In this document: one piece after another, positions 17,532 to 24,932 of the stretch
Numbering within the stretch: position 1 is the first letter of the stretch
Layout: every line of letters starts with the position of its first letter
Assembly (NCBI GenBank): GCA_031255285.1
Contig: JAIRSU010000127.1
Location: forward strand, 1 to 43,850
Length of the DNA: 43,850 nucleotides
Direction: 5' to 3'
Origin: Treponema sp.
GTDB taxonomy: Bacteria > Spirochaetota > Spirochaetia > Treponematales > Breznakiellaceae
Made by a program: the position numbers and the translations under genes
Notes under the pieces: generated by a model
What the model saw: the letters and a program-made list of their open reading frames with translations, nothing else
Told to the model about the DNA's origin: nothing
Database searches by the model: none

Positions 17532-19825
17532 ACTTTCTCCTGTATCTCGTTAAACCGCGTAACCAATTTGTCAAACTTTGCTTCGAGTTCGTAGATGCGT
17601 TTTCGTAATTTAACATTTTCTCTTTGTATAATATCCAATGTCGACAGCATTACTTCTTTCGGCGCATTCAACGCTTTCAAGAGCCAATTTTGCCCTCGCT
17701 CTCGTTCTGAATTCAAAATCTTATTGACAGTATCATAGCCAACGCCGCCGATTAAATCCTCTCGCTCTATGATTTCCGCCGCATCGTAGACAAAACGATC
17801 AATCAACCCCAAATTCCCTAATAAACTCTCAAATCGTGCATTTCCTCTCTTTACATTACCGATAGAAACAAAAGGCTTTTCATTGATTATCGCAAAACAA
17901 GTACCGTGAAAACTATCGGTCAGTACAAATTTCGCGTTTGCGAAATGCCACAGCCATTCCTCAATTTTAGCATCCTCAAGTATACCGAAATCTCTCATTT
18001 GCTCGATTTTTTTCATATAATCCATCTGACGATCAACTATAGTTACAATTCTCAATTTTAACTTTTCGGATAGACGTGTGAGCGCTGCCATTTTCTCGTT
18101 TGTCGGTTCCATAATATATGCGAGAATGAAACCGCCTCCTGTTTTACGTTCTGCGCTTTCCGCAAGTTTAAGATAGTCCGTACGGTTAAGCAAAAACACG
18201 GGATCGCAAGTCACAACGGCGTCCACACCAAACTCTCGAGCAAGCGCAACGCCATCAGTTTCGCGTACCGATACATAATCCAACTCCCGCATATAAACAG
18301 TGACTTCTTCTTTGATCTCTTCAGGGAAAAATGTATGAGCATGTCCAAAAGACGTTGAGTACGCTATCTTTTTTTTTGTTCTTTCCGCAAAAGAAAGCAT
18401 ATAATAATGAGAGTATTCACAAAAATAATTCCAAAGTTGATCCGAGCCTAATATGAACGCGTCAAAGTACCGATTTAACTCATAAAGATTCTCTCTTCTC
18501 CGAAAGTTTGTAATTCTGTAATGTTTTCTCGCAAACGGCAAAGCGTTGGTCTCCTCAACAGCATAGTATTTCTCGCGGTCAGGAGAACGCAACATTCCGA
18601 CTGAAAACCCTTGGTTAGACAGATATTTGTACAAGGCATAGCTTGTAATCATAGAGCCGTAATTCACAATATACCACCACGAAACAAGCCCGATGTCCAT
18701 TATTTCTTTCTTTGCATATCTAAGGGACTTGTTGAATCCATGCTCGTCAAGATGTGTGAAAAAACATTTATGATCTGTATTTTTCCACGTTGGAACGCTC
18801 AACTGTCCGTTACCGCTAATCGCAATGCTCAATTCCTGTCGTTCGCAAAGTATCATTCTCGGACGAATACTCTCAAAAAACCGCCTTCCTTTTTCCGAAT
18901 TTATCAACACACATGACGTACCTTTGCCATCGTCTAGCTCTTTTTTGTGTCTTTCTATACCCCAAAAATCGCCGATTGTTATATCACCGACACGTGGAAT
19001 CTTTGCATATATGCAACTTGAACAACATACACGGGTCGAAAACGCTTTTAAAAAAGCCGTATACCATGCACCTGAACGACCTTCCGTAAAAACAACCTCA
19101 GAATTGTCGGGCTTACTGATACTGATACTGATACTGATACTGTTTCCCCAACCTTTATCTTTCGGTCGGAAATTGACGTTACTTACAATTCCGTTCCCCA
19201 TTTTTACATCCCAAATGTCGTCAATATACGACTGCCACGCCTTGGGACTCGGTACGCCGTGGCACACCAAATCCGCCGTATACAGCCTGTCGTGTTCCCC
19301 AATGTAGTTACGCAACGCGGCTACTTGACACGGGCATCCGCAGAATAGCACTGGTTTATCTGTCGTATCGAGCAGAGTCTTGATTTGACGGTAGACCGTG
19401 TTCGTATCGCTTTGCACATACTTAGACCGCATGAGCCGCGGTAGTTTGGTCCAGTGGTCTACCACCGCATGGCGAACTCCTCGGAAGTCCTCGGTGAATT
19501 CCGCGCCACACACAAAGCCGTTATGCTCCAGTATCCAGTCCGCGGCCAGAACGAACATACCACCGCTGCTCGTTACCCACCGCACCTCGTCCTTTGCCAT
19601 GACCGCATAACAGTCAGGCGCCTGCGGTCCAAACATCGGCGGGTGCAATACCGGGCATACCAGCTCGCACGCCCCGCATTGTACGCACTTCGCGTCGTCT
19701 ATGACTGGGCATAAGAAACCTTCGGCGTCCTCGCGCATTGCTATAGCGTCTACGGCGCATCGATTAAAACACGCGCCGCACCCTGTGCATGCGTCGGGAG
19801 CAAGGTCGCGGATGGTCTTACCCAT
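17528..19825 (-). CDS. Fusion of F420-hydrogenase-beta/FrhB-type iron-sulfur protein and polysaccharide pyruvyltransferase
   Basis: This 765-residue protein starts with two [4Fe-4S] motifs, CTGCGACFNRC (about 14-24) and CVQCGACELVC (about 47-57). An FrhB-type region follows (SSGGMFVLAADWIL, LFCGCPCQVAALRNYIG, DLVCHGVPSPKAW, ARVGDITIGDFWG-like). From about residue 365 a pyruvyltransferase domain begins (VNYGSMITSYALYKYL, ILGSDQLWN, SFGHAHTF, LTDSFHGTCFAIINEKPFV). The C-terminus is a coiled coil. The first half probably handles flavin or iron-sulfur redox chemistry, the second transfers a pyruvyl ketal or related group. The same pairing is known in polysaccharide clusters, but the reaction is unresolved. 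A 9-A run lies near 18370. The start directly abuts the upstream stop (TAAATG). Confidence 0.85.
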   Translation of the reverse strand: MGKTIRDLAPDACTGCGACFNRCAVDAIAMREDAEGFLCPVIDDAKCVQCGACELVCPVLHPPMFGPQAPDCYAVMAKDEVRWVTSSGGMFVLAADWILEHNGFVCGAEFTEDFRGVRHAVVDHWTKLPRLMRSKYVQSDTNTVYRQIKTLLDTTDKPVLFCGCPCQVAALRNYIGEHDRLYTADLVCHGVPSPKAWQSYIDDIWDVKMGNGIVSNVNFRPKDKGWGNSISISISISKPDNSEVVFTEGRSGAWYTAFLKAFSTRVCCSSCIYAKIPRVGDITIGDFWGIERHKKELDDGKGTSCVLINSEKGRRFFESIRPRMILCERQELSIAISGNGQLSVPTWKNTDHKCFFTHLDEHGFNKSLRYAKKEIMDIGLVSWWYIVNYGSMITSYALYKYLSNQGFSVGMLRSPDREKYYAVEETNALPFARKHYRITNFRRRENLYELNRYFDAFILGSDQLWNYFCEYSHYYMLSFAERTKKKIAYSTSFGHAHTFFPEEIKEEVTVYMRELDYVSVRETDGVALAREFGVDAVVTCDPVFLLNRTDYLKLAESAERKTGGGFILAYIMEPTNEKMAALTRLSEKLKLRIVTIVDRQMDYMKKIEQMRDFGILEDAKIEEWLWHFANAKFVLTDSFHGTCFAIINEKPFVSIGNVKRGNARFESLLGNLGLIDRFVYDAAEIIEREDLIGGVGYDTVNKILNSERERGQNWLLKALNAPKEVMLSTLDIIQRENVKLRKRIYELEAKFDKLVTRFNEIQEKV
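19115..19142. repeat. Hexanucleotide repeat ACTGAT, 4.7 copies
   Basis: Four full ACTGAT units and a partial one lie in the FrhB part of the fusion gene and encode alternating Ser-Ile (SISISISIS). Because the unit is six bases, copy changes keep the frame and would only lengthen or shorten this stretch. Confidence 0.9.
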
Positions 19826-22186
19826 TTATACTCCTTCTCTATTATATTCCCGCGCTTGAACTGGCGGGCGTCGAGTCTCCGCGTCTATCTGCTCAAACCG
19901 CTTATAGATTCTCCCTACGTTATCGTCCGCGTACCACTTCTTTAGCTCGTCCAGAGATGTATTCACCCTGCCCACGTTATCGTCCACATACCACTTCTTT
20001 AATTCGTTTAGCTGCTGTTCAAAACTATCGAGCCGCTGGTTCAGAGCTTCCACAGAGCGTAAAAACACACGCGGCGTCAGCGAAGCTATTACCACAAACG
20101 GGAAATGACGGCGTCTCTCTTCCTGCCGCGCTTTCTCAATACAGCTCCGCCAAAAATTCTGGTATCGTAAGCCTAATTCTTTGACATAAACGCTCAACTT
20201 GAATTTTTTGAATAGTCTATACACTTCCATCGCGTACTGAGTACTTTCAGGTTCAGGACAACTGTCTATACAAGAAAATACGAAGTCAAGGCAATAAGTC
20301 GCGAATTCTTTTGACGCGGGAAGATGCTCCCCCTGGCTGATATGCAAAAGCGCTTTAAGAATATGTATCTGCTCCGCGCACCGCGAAACAGGGTCCCGCG
20401 CAATGGAATGCATGAGCGAATCTGGGCGGAAATGGCGGTAACGGTATAGTTTGTCGGAAATGACCGCCACGCCGTGCGCCTTGGGCATAGCTTCAAGCGT
20501 AAACAGCGCGTCCTCGCCGTACTTATATCTCTCATCAAAGCAGATTTTGTTCTTCGTCAAAAATTCCCGCTTGAAACAACACCGCCAGATATAAACTTTA
20601 AGATACGGTTTTATAAACAATGTCCGCGCGTCAATCGAGGGGAAATACTCGTCAGGCGTAGTCAAAACTTGATAATGCCAATCGCTTGCCCGCGGCTCGT
20701 CGGGAAACGGCGTAGTCCCGAATACAACAATATCTGGATTCTCGCGCCTTGCTATAGTTTTCTTCAAAACTTCCGCTGTGGTCTCGCATATCCAATCGTC
20801 AGAGTCGACATATATAATATATCGGCCCCGGGCGGCGGCCGCCCCCGCGTTGCGGGCGGCGGCCAGGCCTGCGTTTTCTTGATTGATAACGACGAAGCGT
20901 TTATCAGCGGCTGCATATTCCTCCAGAATCGACAAAGAATGGTCCGTAGAGCCGTCGTTTACACAGATAATCTCAATATCTTCAAACGTCTGAAACATGA
21001 CGCTTTCAAGACAAGAACGCAGATATTTCTCCACGTTATAGACCGGTATGATAACGGAAAAAAACGGACGCGGGGATTCGTCCTGCTCTCGCTCGCTCGC
21101 AATAAGGCTTAAATTACCCAACGGGGTTCTCGGCTCTGCGTATTTGAACCTCGCCCCTTCTTGCTCGTAACGCTCGATGAAACGCCATGTATGATACTCA
21201 AGTGGATCGTCCGCTATTCGCTTAATGTCTCGATATTTCCACCATTCTTTCTCAAAAGGCAGGTTCTCAATCCCGACTTCGTCTATAATCCGCTCGAAAC
21301 GCGGCGAAATTCGCTTCAAAAACGGATAACGAGTCTTGATTCCAAGCTTCTCATAATCCCATATACACGAGTCGTAGAACGCCGCGCTTTCAATTGCTGT
21401 AAGTTTCAATTTCCGTCTGTTCATCCGCAGGAAACGTTCTATTTCATCATATTCATCAAGAACGCAATACACCTTCTTGTCAAGGTTATTGACGGAGGAG
21501 TCTGCGTTGTCCTGGCGGTAATGGAGAAAGGCGTCGTATAGGCAGACCACACGGTCGACTGTAGCGTAGACCTTGAACGCGAAGGACGTATCTTGAAACG
21601 AGGCGCCCGGCGTCTCCAGAAAGGTTATCTTGTTATCAATCAGAAACTCGCGTTTGTAAATCGCCGACCATATCGACGGCTTCCGGTGAAAGAAAGAATC
21701 GCCTTCATATGTCCGCGGCGTTATAACTTTCCCGTCCTCTTCCCGAGTGAAGTACTTATGCAGTTTGTTCCGCTCCGGGTCGCTCCAATAAAACCAGAAG
21801 TTCGACTTGGCCACGTCGACTTCATTTTCCTCCGCCGCTACGTAGAGGGTCTCGAACATCTCTGCTTCTATGAAATCGTCAGCCTCTACGATGCCGATAT
21901 ACTCGCCGCAGGCCGCCGCTATCCCTACATTCATGGTCTGCCCATAGCCGGCGTTAGGCTTGTCTATCACCCTTATGCGATTGTCTTTCGCTGCATATTC
22001 AGTAATAATATCCATACAGCCGTCTGTGGACCCGTCATTCACGATAATAATTTGAATATCTCGTAGAGTCTGGCTTACCACACTGTCAAGACAGTGTCTC
22101 AAGTACTTTTCAGCGTTATAGACGGGGATTATAATTGATATTTTAGGTGTCCGCTCTTTTGATATATCAAATTCTTTCATAGCCAT
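19826..22186 (-). CDS. Bifunctional glycosyltransferase with two GT2 domains and a C-terminal coiled coil
   Basis: This 786-residue protein has two GT-A domains. The first (about 14-340) has ISIIIPVYNAEKYL, IVNDGSTDG and VEADDFIE. The second (about 375-690) has FSVIIPVYNVEKYL, CVNDGSTDH and VDSDDWIC. Both carry the nucleotide-binding and metal-binding acidic motifs, so both may be active, as in two-domain chain polymerases or dual transferases. The C-terminal 80 residues form a coiled coil in which ELKKWYVDDNVGRV is repeated as ELKKWYADDNVGRI. This is the first gene of the left block. The start ATG at 22186 has GGAG 8 bases upstream, and that Shine-Dalgarno sequence lies inside the left 50-bp inverted repeat. 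Confidence 0.9.
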   Translation of the reverse strand: MAMKEFDISKERTPKISIIIPVYNAEKYLRHCLDSVVSQTLRDIQIIIVNDGSTDGCMDIITEYAAKDNRIRVIDKPNAGYGQTMNVGIAAACGEYIGIVEADDFIEAEMFETLYVAAEENEVDVAKSNFWFYWSDPERNKLHKYFTREEDGKVITPRTYEGDSFFHRKPSIWSAIYKREFLIDNKITFLETPGASFQDTSFAFKVYATVDRVVCLYDAFLHYRQDNADSSVNNLDKKVYCVLDEYDEIERFLRMNRRKLKLTAIESAAFYDSCIWDYEKLGIKTRYPFLKRISPRFERIIDEVGIENLPFEKEWWKYRDIKRIADDPLEYHTWRFIERYEQEGARFKYAEPRTPLGNLSLIASEREQDESPRPFFSVIIPVYNVEKYLRSCLESVMFQTFEDIEIICVNDGSTDHSLSILEEYAAADKRFVVINQENAGLAAARNAGAAAARGRYIIYVDSDDWICETTAEVLKKTIARRENPDIVVFGTTPFPDEPRASDWHYQVLTTPDEYFPSIDARTLFIKPYLKVYIWRCCFKREFLTKNKICFDERYKYGEDALFTLEAMPKAHGVAVISDKLYRYRHFRPDSLMHSIARDPVSRCAEQIHILKALLHISQGEHLPASKEFATYCLDFVFSCIDSCPEPESTQYAMEVYRLFKKFKLSVYVKELGLRYQNFWRSCIEKARQEERRRHFPFVVIASLTPRVFLRSVEALNQRLDSFEQQLNELKKWYVDDNVGRVNTSLDELKKWYADDNVGRIYKRFEQIDAETRRPPVQAREYNREGV

Positions 22187-22193
22187 TTCACTT

Positions 22194-22243
22194 TCTCCTA
22201 CTCTCCCGTGTTTTTTTTCGTAAAAGTGCGCCTTTTACGAAAA
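22194..22243 (-). repeat. Left inverted repeat (50 bp) with recombination-site-like core and the left-block ribosome-binding site
   Basis: This 50-bp stretch is the exact reverse complement of 24103-24152. Reading toward the left block, it holds an arm TTTTCGTAAAAG, a 5-bp spacer GCGCA, the inverted arm CTTTTACGAAAA, four more A and a purine-rich CACGGGAGAGTAGGAG that includes the Shine-Dalgarno sequence. On the plus strand the core is 22215-22243 with spacer TGCGC at 22227-22231. The arms are perfectly palindromic, so orientation is set only by the spacer. Confidence 0.95.
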
Positions 22244-22253
22244 AAGTGAATGT

Positions 22254-22282
22254 AGATTACTATTTTTCCCCATATATGTCAA
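22254..22282 (-). promoter_or_regulatory. Outward sigma-70-type promoter just inside the left inverted repeat
   Basis: Reading leftward, TTGACA (22282-22277) is followed by a 17-bp spacer and TAATCT (22259-22254). The predicted transcription start is near 22247, four bases before the inverted repeat. It therefore points through the repeat into the double-GT2 gene at 22186. Spacer and flanks resemble the tRNA-Arg promoter at 35983-36011, which supports it being a strong housekeeping promoter. Because it lies between the inverted repeats, it would turn around if the segment inverts. Confidence 0.8.
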
Positions 22283-22764
22283 GTGGTTTTAGAGGCTTTT
22301 CTTTTCAAATATGTTTCCTGCTAGTCAGATAATTGAAACACAGGCGGGAAATACTGTATATTTCTCCTGCGTCCTACCAATACAGTTGCGGCGATGTAAA
22401 AGTATGATGGCACAAGATTTTATAGAGCAGAGTAATTACATCCGTCGGAGTGATTTTGACGGTGGACGCCTTGGACCTGACGGCAAAGGCGCGGCGGAAG
22501 CCAGCGCAACGAGGACATGAATAGGCGCGAGTACCTGAAAATGCTTTATAACCCTGAACCTACCCATCTGCATTTCCCATGACAACAATCGTTATGGTTC
22601 ATTATATTTCCGAGCCGCTTCTAATTATCAAATGACTTCATCTTCGTAATTCGTTAATTCTTTTCCTACAGTAATAGTAATCTGCTTCATCCGCCATCGC
22701 TTCTGAACGAGTTTGCCAAATCGTAAAAATTTAAGCCGTCAAATTTATGGTCAGGAGGTTCCCT
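22283..22764. other. Non-coding leader between the outward promoter and the recombinase gene
   Basis: About 480 bp without a convincing complete gene. Short coding-like pieces are visible on the plus strand, for example a 21-codon frame at 22517-22582 (MNRREYLKMLYNPEPTHLHF) behind GAGG, probably a decayed gene. The sequence AATAGTAATCT at 22673-22683 repeats the minus-10 region of the outward promoter in the plus direction, but its minus-35 partner (TTAATT) is weak. It could be the recombinase promoter. The recombinase Shine-Dalgarno sequence AGGAGG is at 22753-22758. Confidence 0.5.
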
Positions 22765-23922
22765 ATGAGAAAGGGTTTAAATATCTATAAAAGAAAAGAT
22801 GGAAGATACGAAGGCAGGTATCGGATTATCGACGAAGCGAGCGGTGAATCAAGATATCGATCGATGTACGGCAGAACGTTTTCCGAGTTACGGGAACGGT
22901 TGATAGAAATAAAGGGGCGGCTCAAACAAGAGCATCCTCATTCTGGTATTCCGTCTCTTTTGACGATGAGAGACGTTTCCAATTCGTGGTTAGAATCTTT
23001 GAGTTCTTCTATTAAGAAATCGTCTTTTTGGAACTATAAACGCAAGCTCGATAACCATTTGATGCCTGAGTTCGGCGATTGTAAATATACAGACTTGTCT
23101 ATTGAAAGACTTGAAGGCTTTGTTTTGAAAAAGCTTCTTCGCGGTCGTCTATCAGATGGCTCGGCGTTATCCGCAGGCTATGTAGGAGATATAGTGGTTA
23201 TGCTCAAAAGCATCGGTAAATTCGCCATGAAACAATACGGTTTTCCTAACATCATGTCTCTTATAGTCCAGCCGAAAGTCAGAAAAAACGACGTGGTTTT
23301 ACTCTCCAGAGCGGAAACAGCGCGGCTTGATTACGAGATTAAAAACAGATTGAAAGAAGACTCCTATAAAGAATACTCTATCAAATTAAGCGTATTCTTG
23401 AGTTTATATACAGGTATCCGTCTGGGTGAGCTGTGCGCCTTGAAATGGGAAGATATTGACCTCGGCGAGAGAATCATCCATGTAAGAAGCAGTTTACAAC
23501 GTATCCGCCGCTCGGATTCACAGACCGAAACTCTGCTCAAAAAGACGTCTTTGACCGAGCTAGTCATTACAACGCCTAAAACAGAATCCTCAAACCGCGA
23601 TATACCCATTCCAGACGCGCTCTTCCCGGTTCTCTTCTCCGCCTATTCTTCTGGTTTCGTGCTGAACGGACTCCTCTATCCTGTGGAACCGCGTCTTTTA
23701 CAGTACCGTTTCAAGAGCTTTCTCAAATCTATGCAACTACCGCCTATACGGTTTCATGCACTCCGACATATGTTCGCCACCAACTTCCTTCATCAACGCA
23801 GCAGTGACTATAAAACCTTGTCAGAGATTCTGGGACACTCAAACGTTTCTACCACCATGAGGAAATACGTACACAGTTCAGATGAAAGAAAAGCCGAATG
23901 TATGAAGCATTTTAATTTCTAA
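22765..23922 (+). CDS. Tyrosine recombinase (phage-integrase family), probable DNA invertase
   Basis: This 385-residue protein has an AP2-like arm domain at the N-terminus (GLNIYKRKDGRYEGRYR), an SAM-like core-binding domain (about 65-160) and a C-terminal catalytic domain with the full R-K-H-R-H-Y set: R219 (TGIRLGEL), K272 (TPKTESSNRDIPIP), H331 and R334 (HALRH), H358 (LGHSN) and Y368. It should therefore be active. The ATG at 22765 is chosen over the track start 22747 because AGGAGG lies 6 bases before it, overlapping the longer reading. The gene sits between inverted repeats with site-like cores, so it most likely inverts the segment that contains it. An integrative-element integrase is the alternative, but no other mobile-element gene is present. 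Confidence 0.93.
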   Translation: MRKGLNIYKRKDGRYEGRYRIIDEASGESRYRSMYGRTFSELRERLIEIKGRLKQEHPHSGIPSLLTMRDVSNSWLESLSSSIKKSSFWNYKRKLDNHLMPEFGDCKYTDLSIERLEGFVLKKLLRGRLSDGSALSAGYVGDIVVMLKSIGKFAMKQYGFPNIMSLIVQPKVRKNDVVLLSRAETARLDYEIKNRLKEDSYKEYSIKLSVFLSLYTGIRLGELCALKWEDIDLGERIIHVRSSLQRIRRSDSQTETLLKKTSLTELVITTPKTESSNRDIPIPDALFPVLFSAYSSGFVLNGLLYPVEPRLLQYRFKSFLKSMQLPPIRFHALRHMFATNFLHQRSSDYKTLSEILGHSNVSTTMRKYVHSSDERKAECMKHFNF

Positions 23923-23974
23923 TCCATCGACTCCATAGCATTGAGTTTCTCGTACGGTAGCTATAGAACTCTAA

Positions 23975-24051
23975 CCATGACGGCTTCACCATTCACTTTT
24001 AGCAAAGCTTTTTATTTCAGACGATTTGAATGAAAGAATAAGCCGTCATGG
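23975..24051. repeat. 12-bp inverted repeat downstream of the recombinase gene
   Basis: CCATGACGGCTT (23975-23986) and AAGCCGTCATGG (24040-24051) form a perfect inverted repeat with 53 bp between. It lies between the recombinase stop and the right 50-bp repeat. It may act as a transcription barrier that stops recombinase transcripts entering the right operon, or as an accessory protein-binding site. No T-run follows, so a classic terminator is unlikely. Confidence 0.6.
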
Positions 24052-24102
24052 GAGTGGTCAGAAGGATGAGTAAGTATAGATGTAGGAAAGAAGAGAGAGG
24101 GC

Positions 24103-24152
24103 TTTTCGTAAAAGGCGCACTTTTACGAAAAAAAACACGGGAGAGTAGGAGA
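24103..24152 (+). repeat. Right inverted repeat (50 bp) with recombination-site-like core and the right-block ribosome-binding site
   Basis: This is identical to the left repeat in opposite orientation. The core is 24103-24131, with arms TTTTCGTAAAAG and CTTTTACGAAAA and spacer GCGCA at 24115-24119. It ends exactly on the A of the rfbF ATG, so the first 33 nt of sequence upstream of rfbF, including GTAGGAG, are shared with the left operon. The arms could also be read as 11 bp with a 7-bp spacer. The 100 bp inside this repeat show no promoter comparable to the left one. Confidence 0.95.
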
Positions 24153-24931
24153 TGAAAGTAGCGATATTGGCGGGGGGGTTAGGAACGCGGCTGTCTGAAG
24201 AGACAGGGCTGCGCCCCAAGCCGATGGTTGAAATCGGCGGCAGACCTATACTCTGGCACATCATGAAGACTTACGCCTATTGGGGCTTCAACGACTTCGT
24301 CGTGCTCACAGGCTATCTGTCGCATATAATAAAGGATTTCTTCATCAATTATTACACGCAGTACTCGGATGTGTTCGTGGATTTGGGGGAGAATCGGATA
24401 GAATTGTTGCAACATCGCACCGAGCCGTGGCGGATAACGTTGCTGTATACGGGGACGGAGACGCAGACGGGAGGGCGGTTGTTGCGGGCTCGGGACACGC
24501 TTGATGGCGAGCGGTTCATGCTGACCTATGGGGACGGTGTGAGCGATGTGGATATACCTGCACTGTTGAAGCGGCATGAGACTTCTGGGAGAGCGGCCAC
24601 GCTGACCGCAGTGAAGCCCAGTGGGAAGTTCGGGATGCTGTCTCTGGAAACGGACGGAAAGATAAGCCGCTTCCAAGAAAAGCCCGACGGAGATGGAGGC
24701 TGGATAAACGGCGGATTCTTTGTGATGGAGCCTGAAATATTCGCCTATTTGCGAGACGGGGATACGACGATTTTAGAGCGTGAACCGTTAGAACGGCTTG
24801 CGCGAGAGGGACAGTTGAGCGCGTATAAACATCAAGGGTTCTGGCGGTCTATGGACACACTGAAAGACAAGAACGATCTGACGGCGCTGTGGCGTACAGG
24901 CGATGCGCCGTGGGCGCTATGGACGAGGTAG
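24152..24931 (+). CDS. rfbF: glucose-1-phosphate cytidylyltransferase
   Basis: This 259-residue protein matches RfbF length and signatures: AGGLGTRLSEETGLRPKPM, GGRPILWHIMKTYAYWGF, LTYGDGVSDVDI, GWINGGFFV and HQGFWRSMDTLKD. It makes CDP-glucose from CTP and glucose-1-phosphate, the entry point for CDP-6-deoxy sugars. It is the first gene of the right block. Its Shine-Dalgarno sequence and leader come from the right inverted repeat, which ends on its first base. In the present orientation of the segment no strong promoter faces it, so the block may be silent or served only by weak read-through. Confidence 0.95.
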   Translation: MKVAILAGGLGTRLSEETGLRPKPMVEIGGRPILWHIMKTYAYWGFNDFVVLTGYLSHIIKDFFINYYTQYSDVFVDLGENRIELLQHRTEPWRITLLYTGTETQTGGRLLRARDTLDGERFMLTYGDGVSDVDIPALLKRHETSGRAATLTAVKPSGKFGMLSLETDGKISRFQEKPDGDGGWINGGFFVMEPEIFAYLRDGDTTILEREPLERLAREGQLSAYKHQGFWRSMDTLKDKNDLTALWRTGDAPWALWTR

Positions 24932-24932
24932 C

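Larger units (their letters stand above)
22194..24152. mobile_element. Putative invertible DNA segment carrying its own tyrosine recombinase and an outward promoter
   Basis: Two perfect 50-bp inverted repeats bound about 1.86 kb that contain an intact tyrosine recombinase gene, one outward promoter next to the left repeat, and otherwise only short non-coding or decayed sequence. The repeat cores look like tyrosine-recombinase sites in inverted orientation, for which recombination inverts the intervening DNA. Divergent polysaccharide operons begin immediately outside each repeat. Exchange within the spacers would invert about 22227-24119 and move the promoter from the left to the right operon. 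By analogy, Bacteroides capsule promoters and fim-type switches work this way; the present state would be left ON, right OFF. Confidence 0.85.

Noticed and set aside
24052-24102. TATAGAT near 24075 as an rfbF promoter
   Set aside because: No minus-35 sequence lies at suitable spacing; it is far weaker than the promoter inside the left repeat.
22194-24152. Integrated plasmid, prophage or ICE, because a phage-type integrase is present
   Set aside because: No phage, conjugation or replication gene accompanies it, the flanking repeats are inverted rather than direct, and they abut operon starts.
22194-24152. Insertion sequence with terminal inverted repeats
   Set aside because: The gene is a tyrosine recombinase with a full R-K-H-R-H-Y set, not a DDE transposase. 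The repeats carry ribosome-binding sites of outside genes and no target-site duplication is visible.
24171-24178. 7-G run at the start of rfbF as a phase-variation tract
   Set aside because: It encodes the normal GGLGTR nucleotide-binding loop and is short; the 11-G tracts are much stronger candidates.
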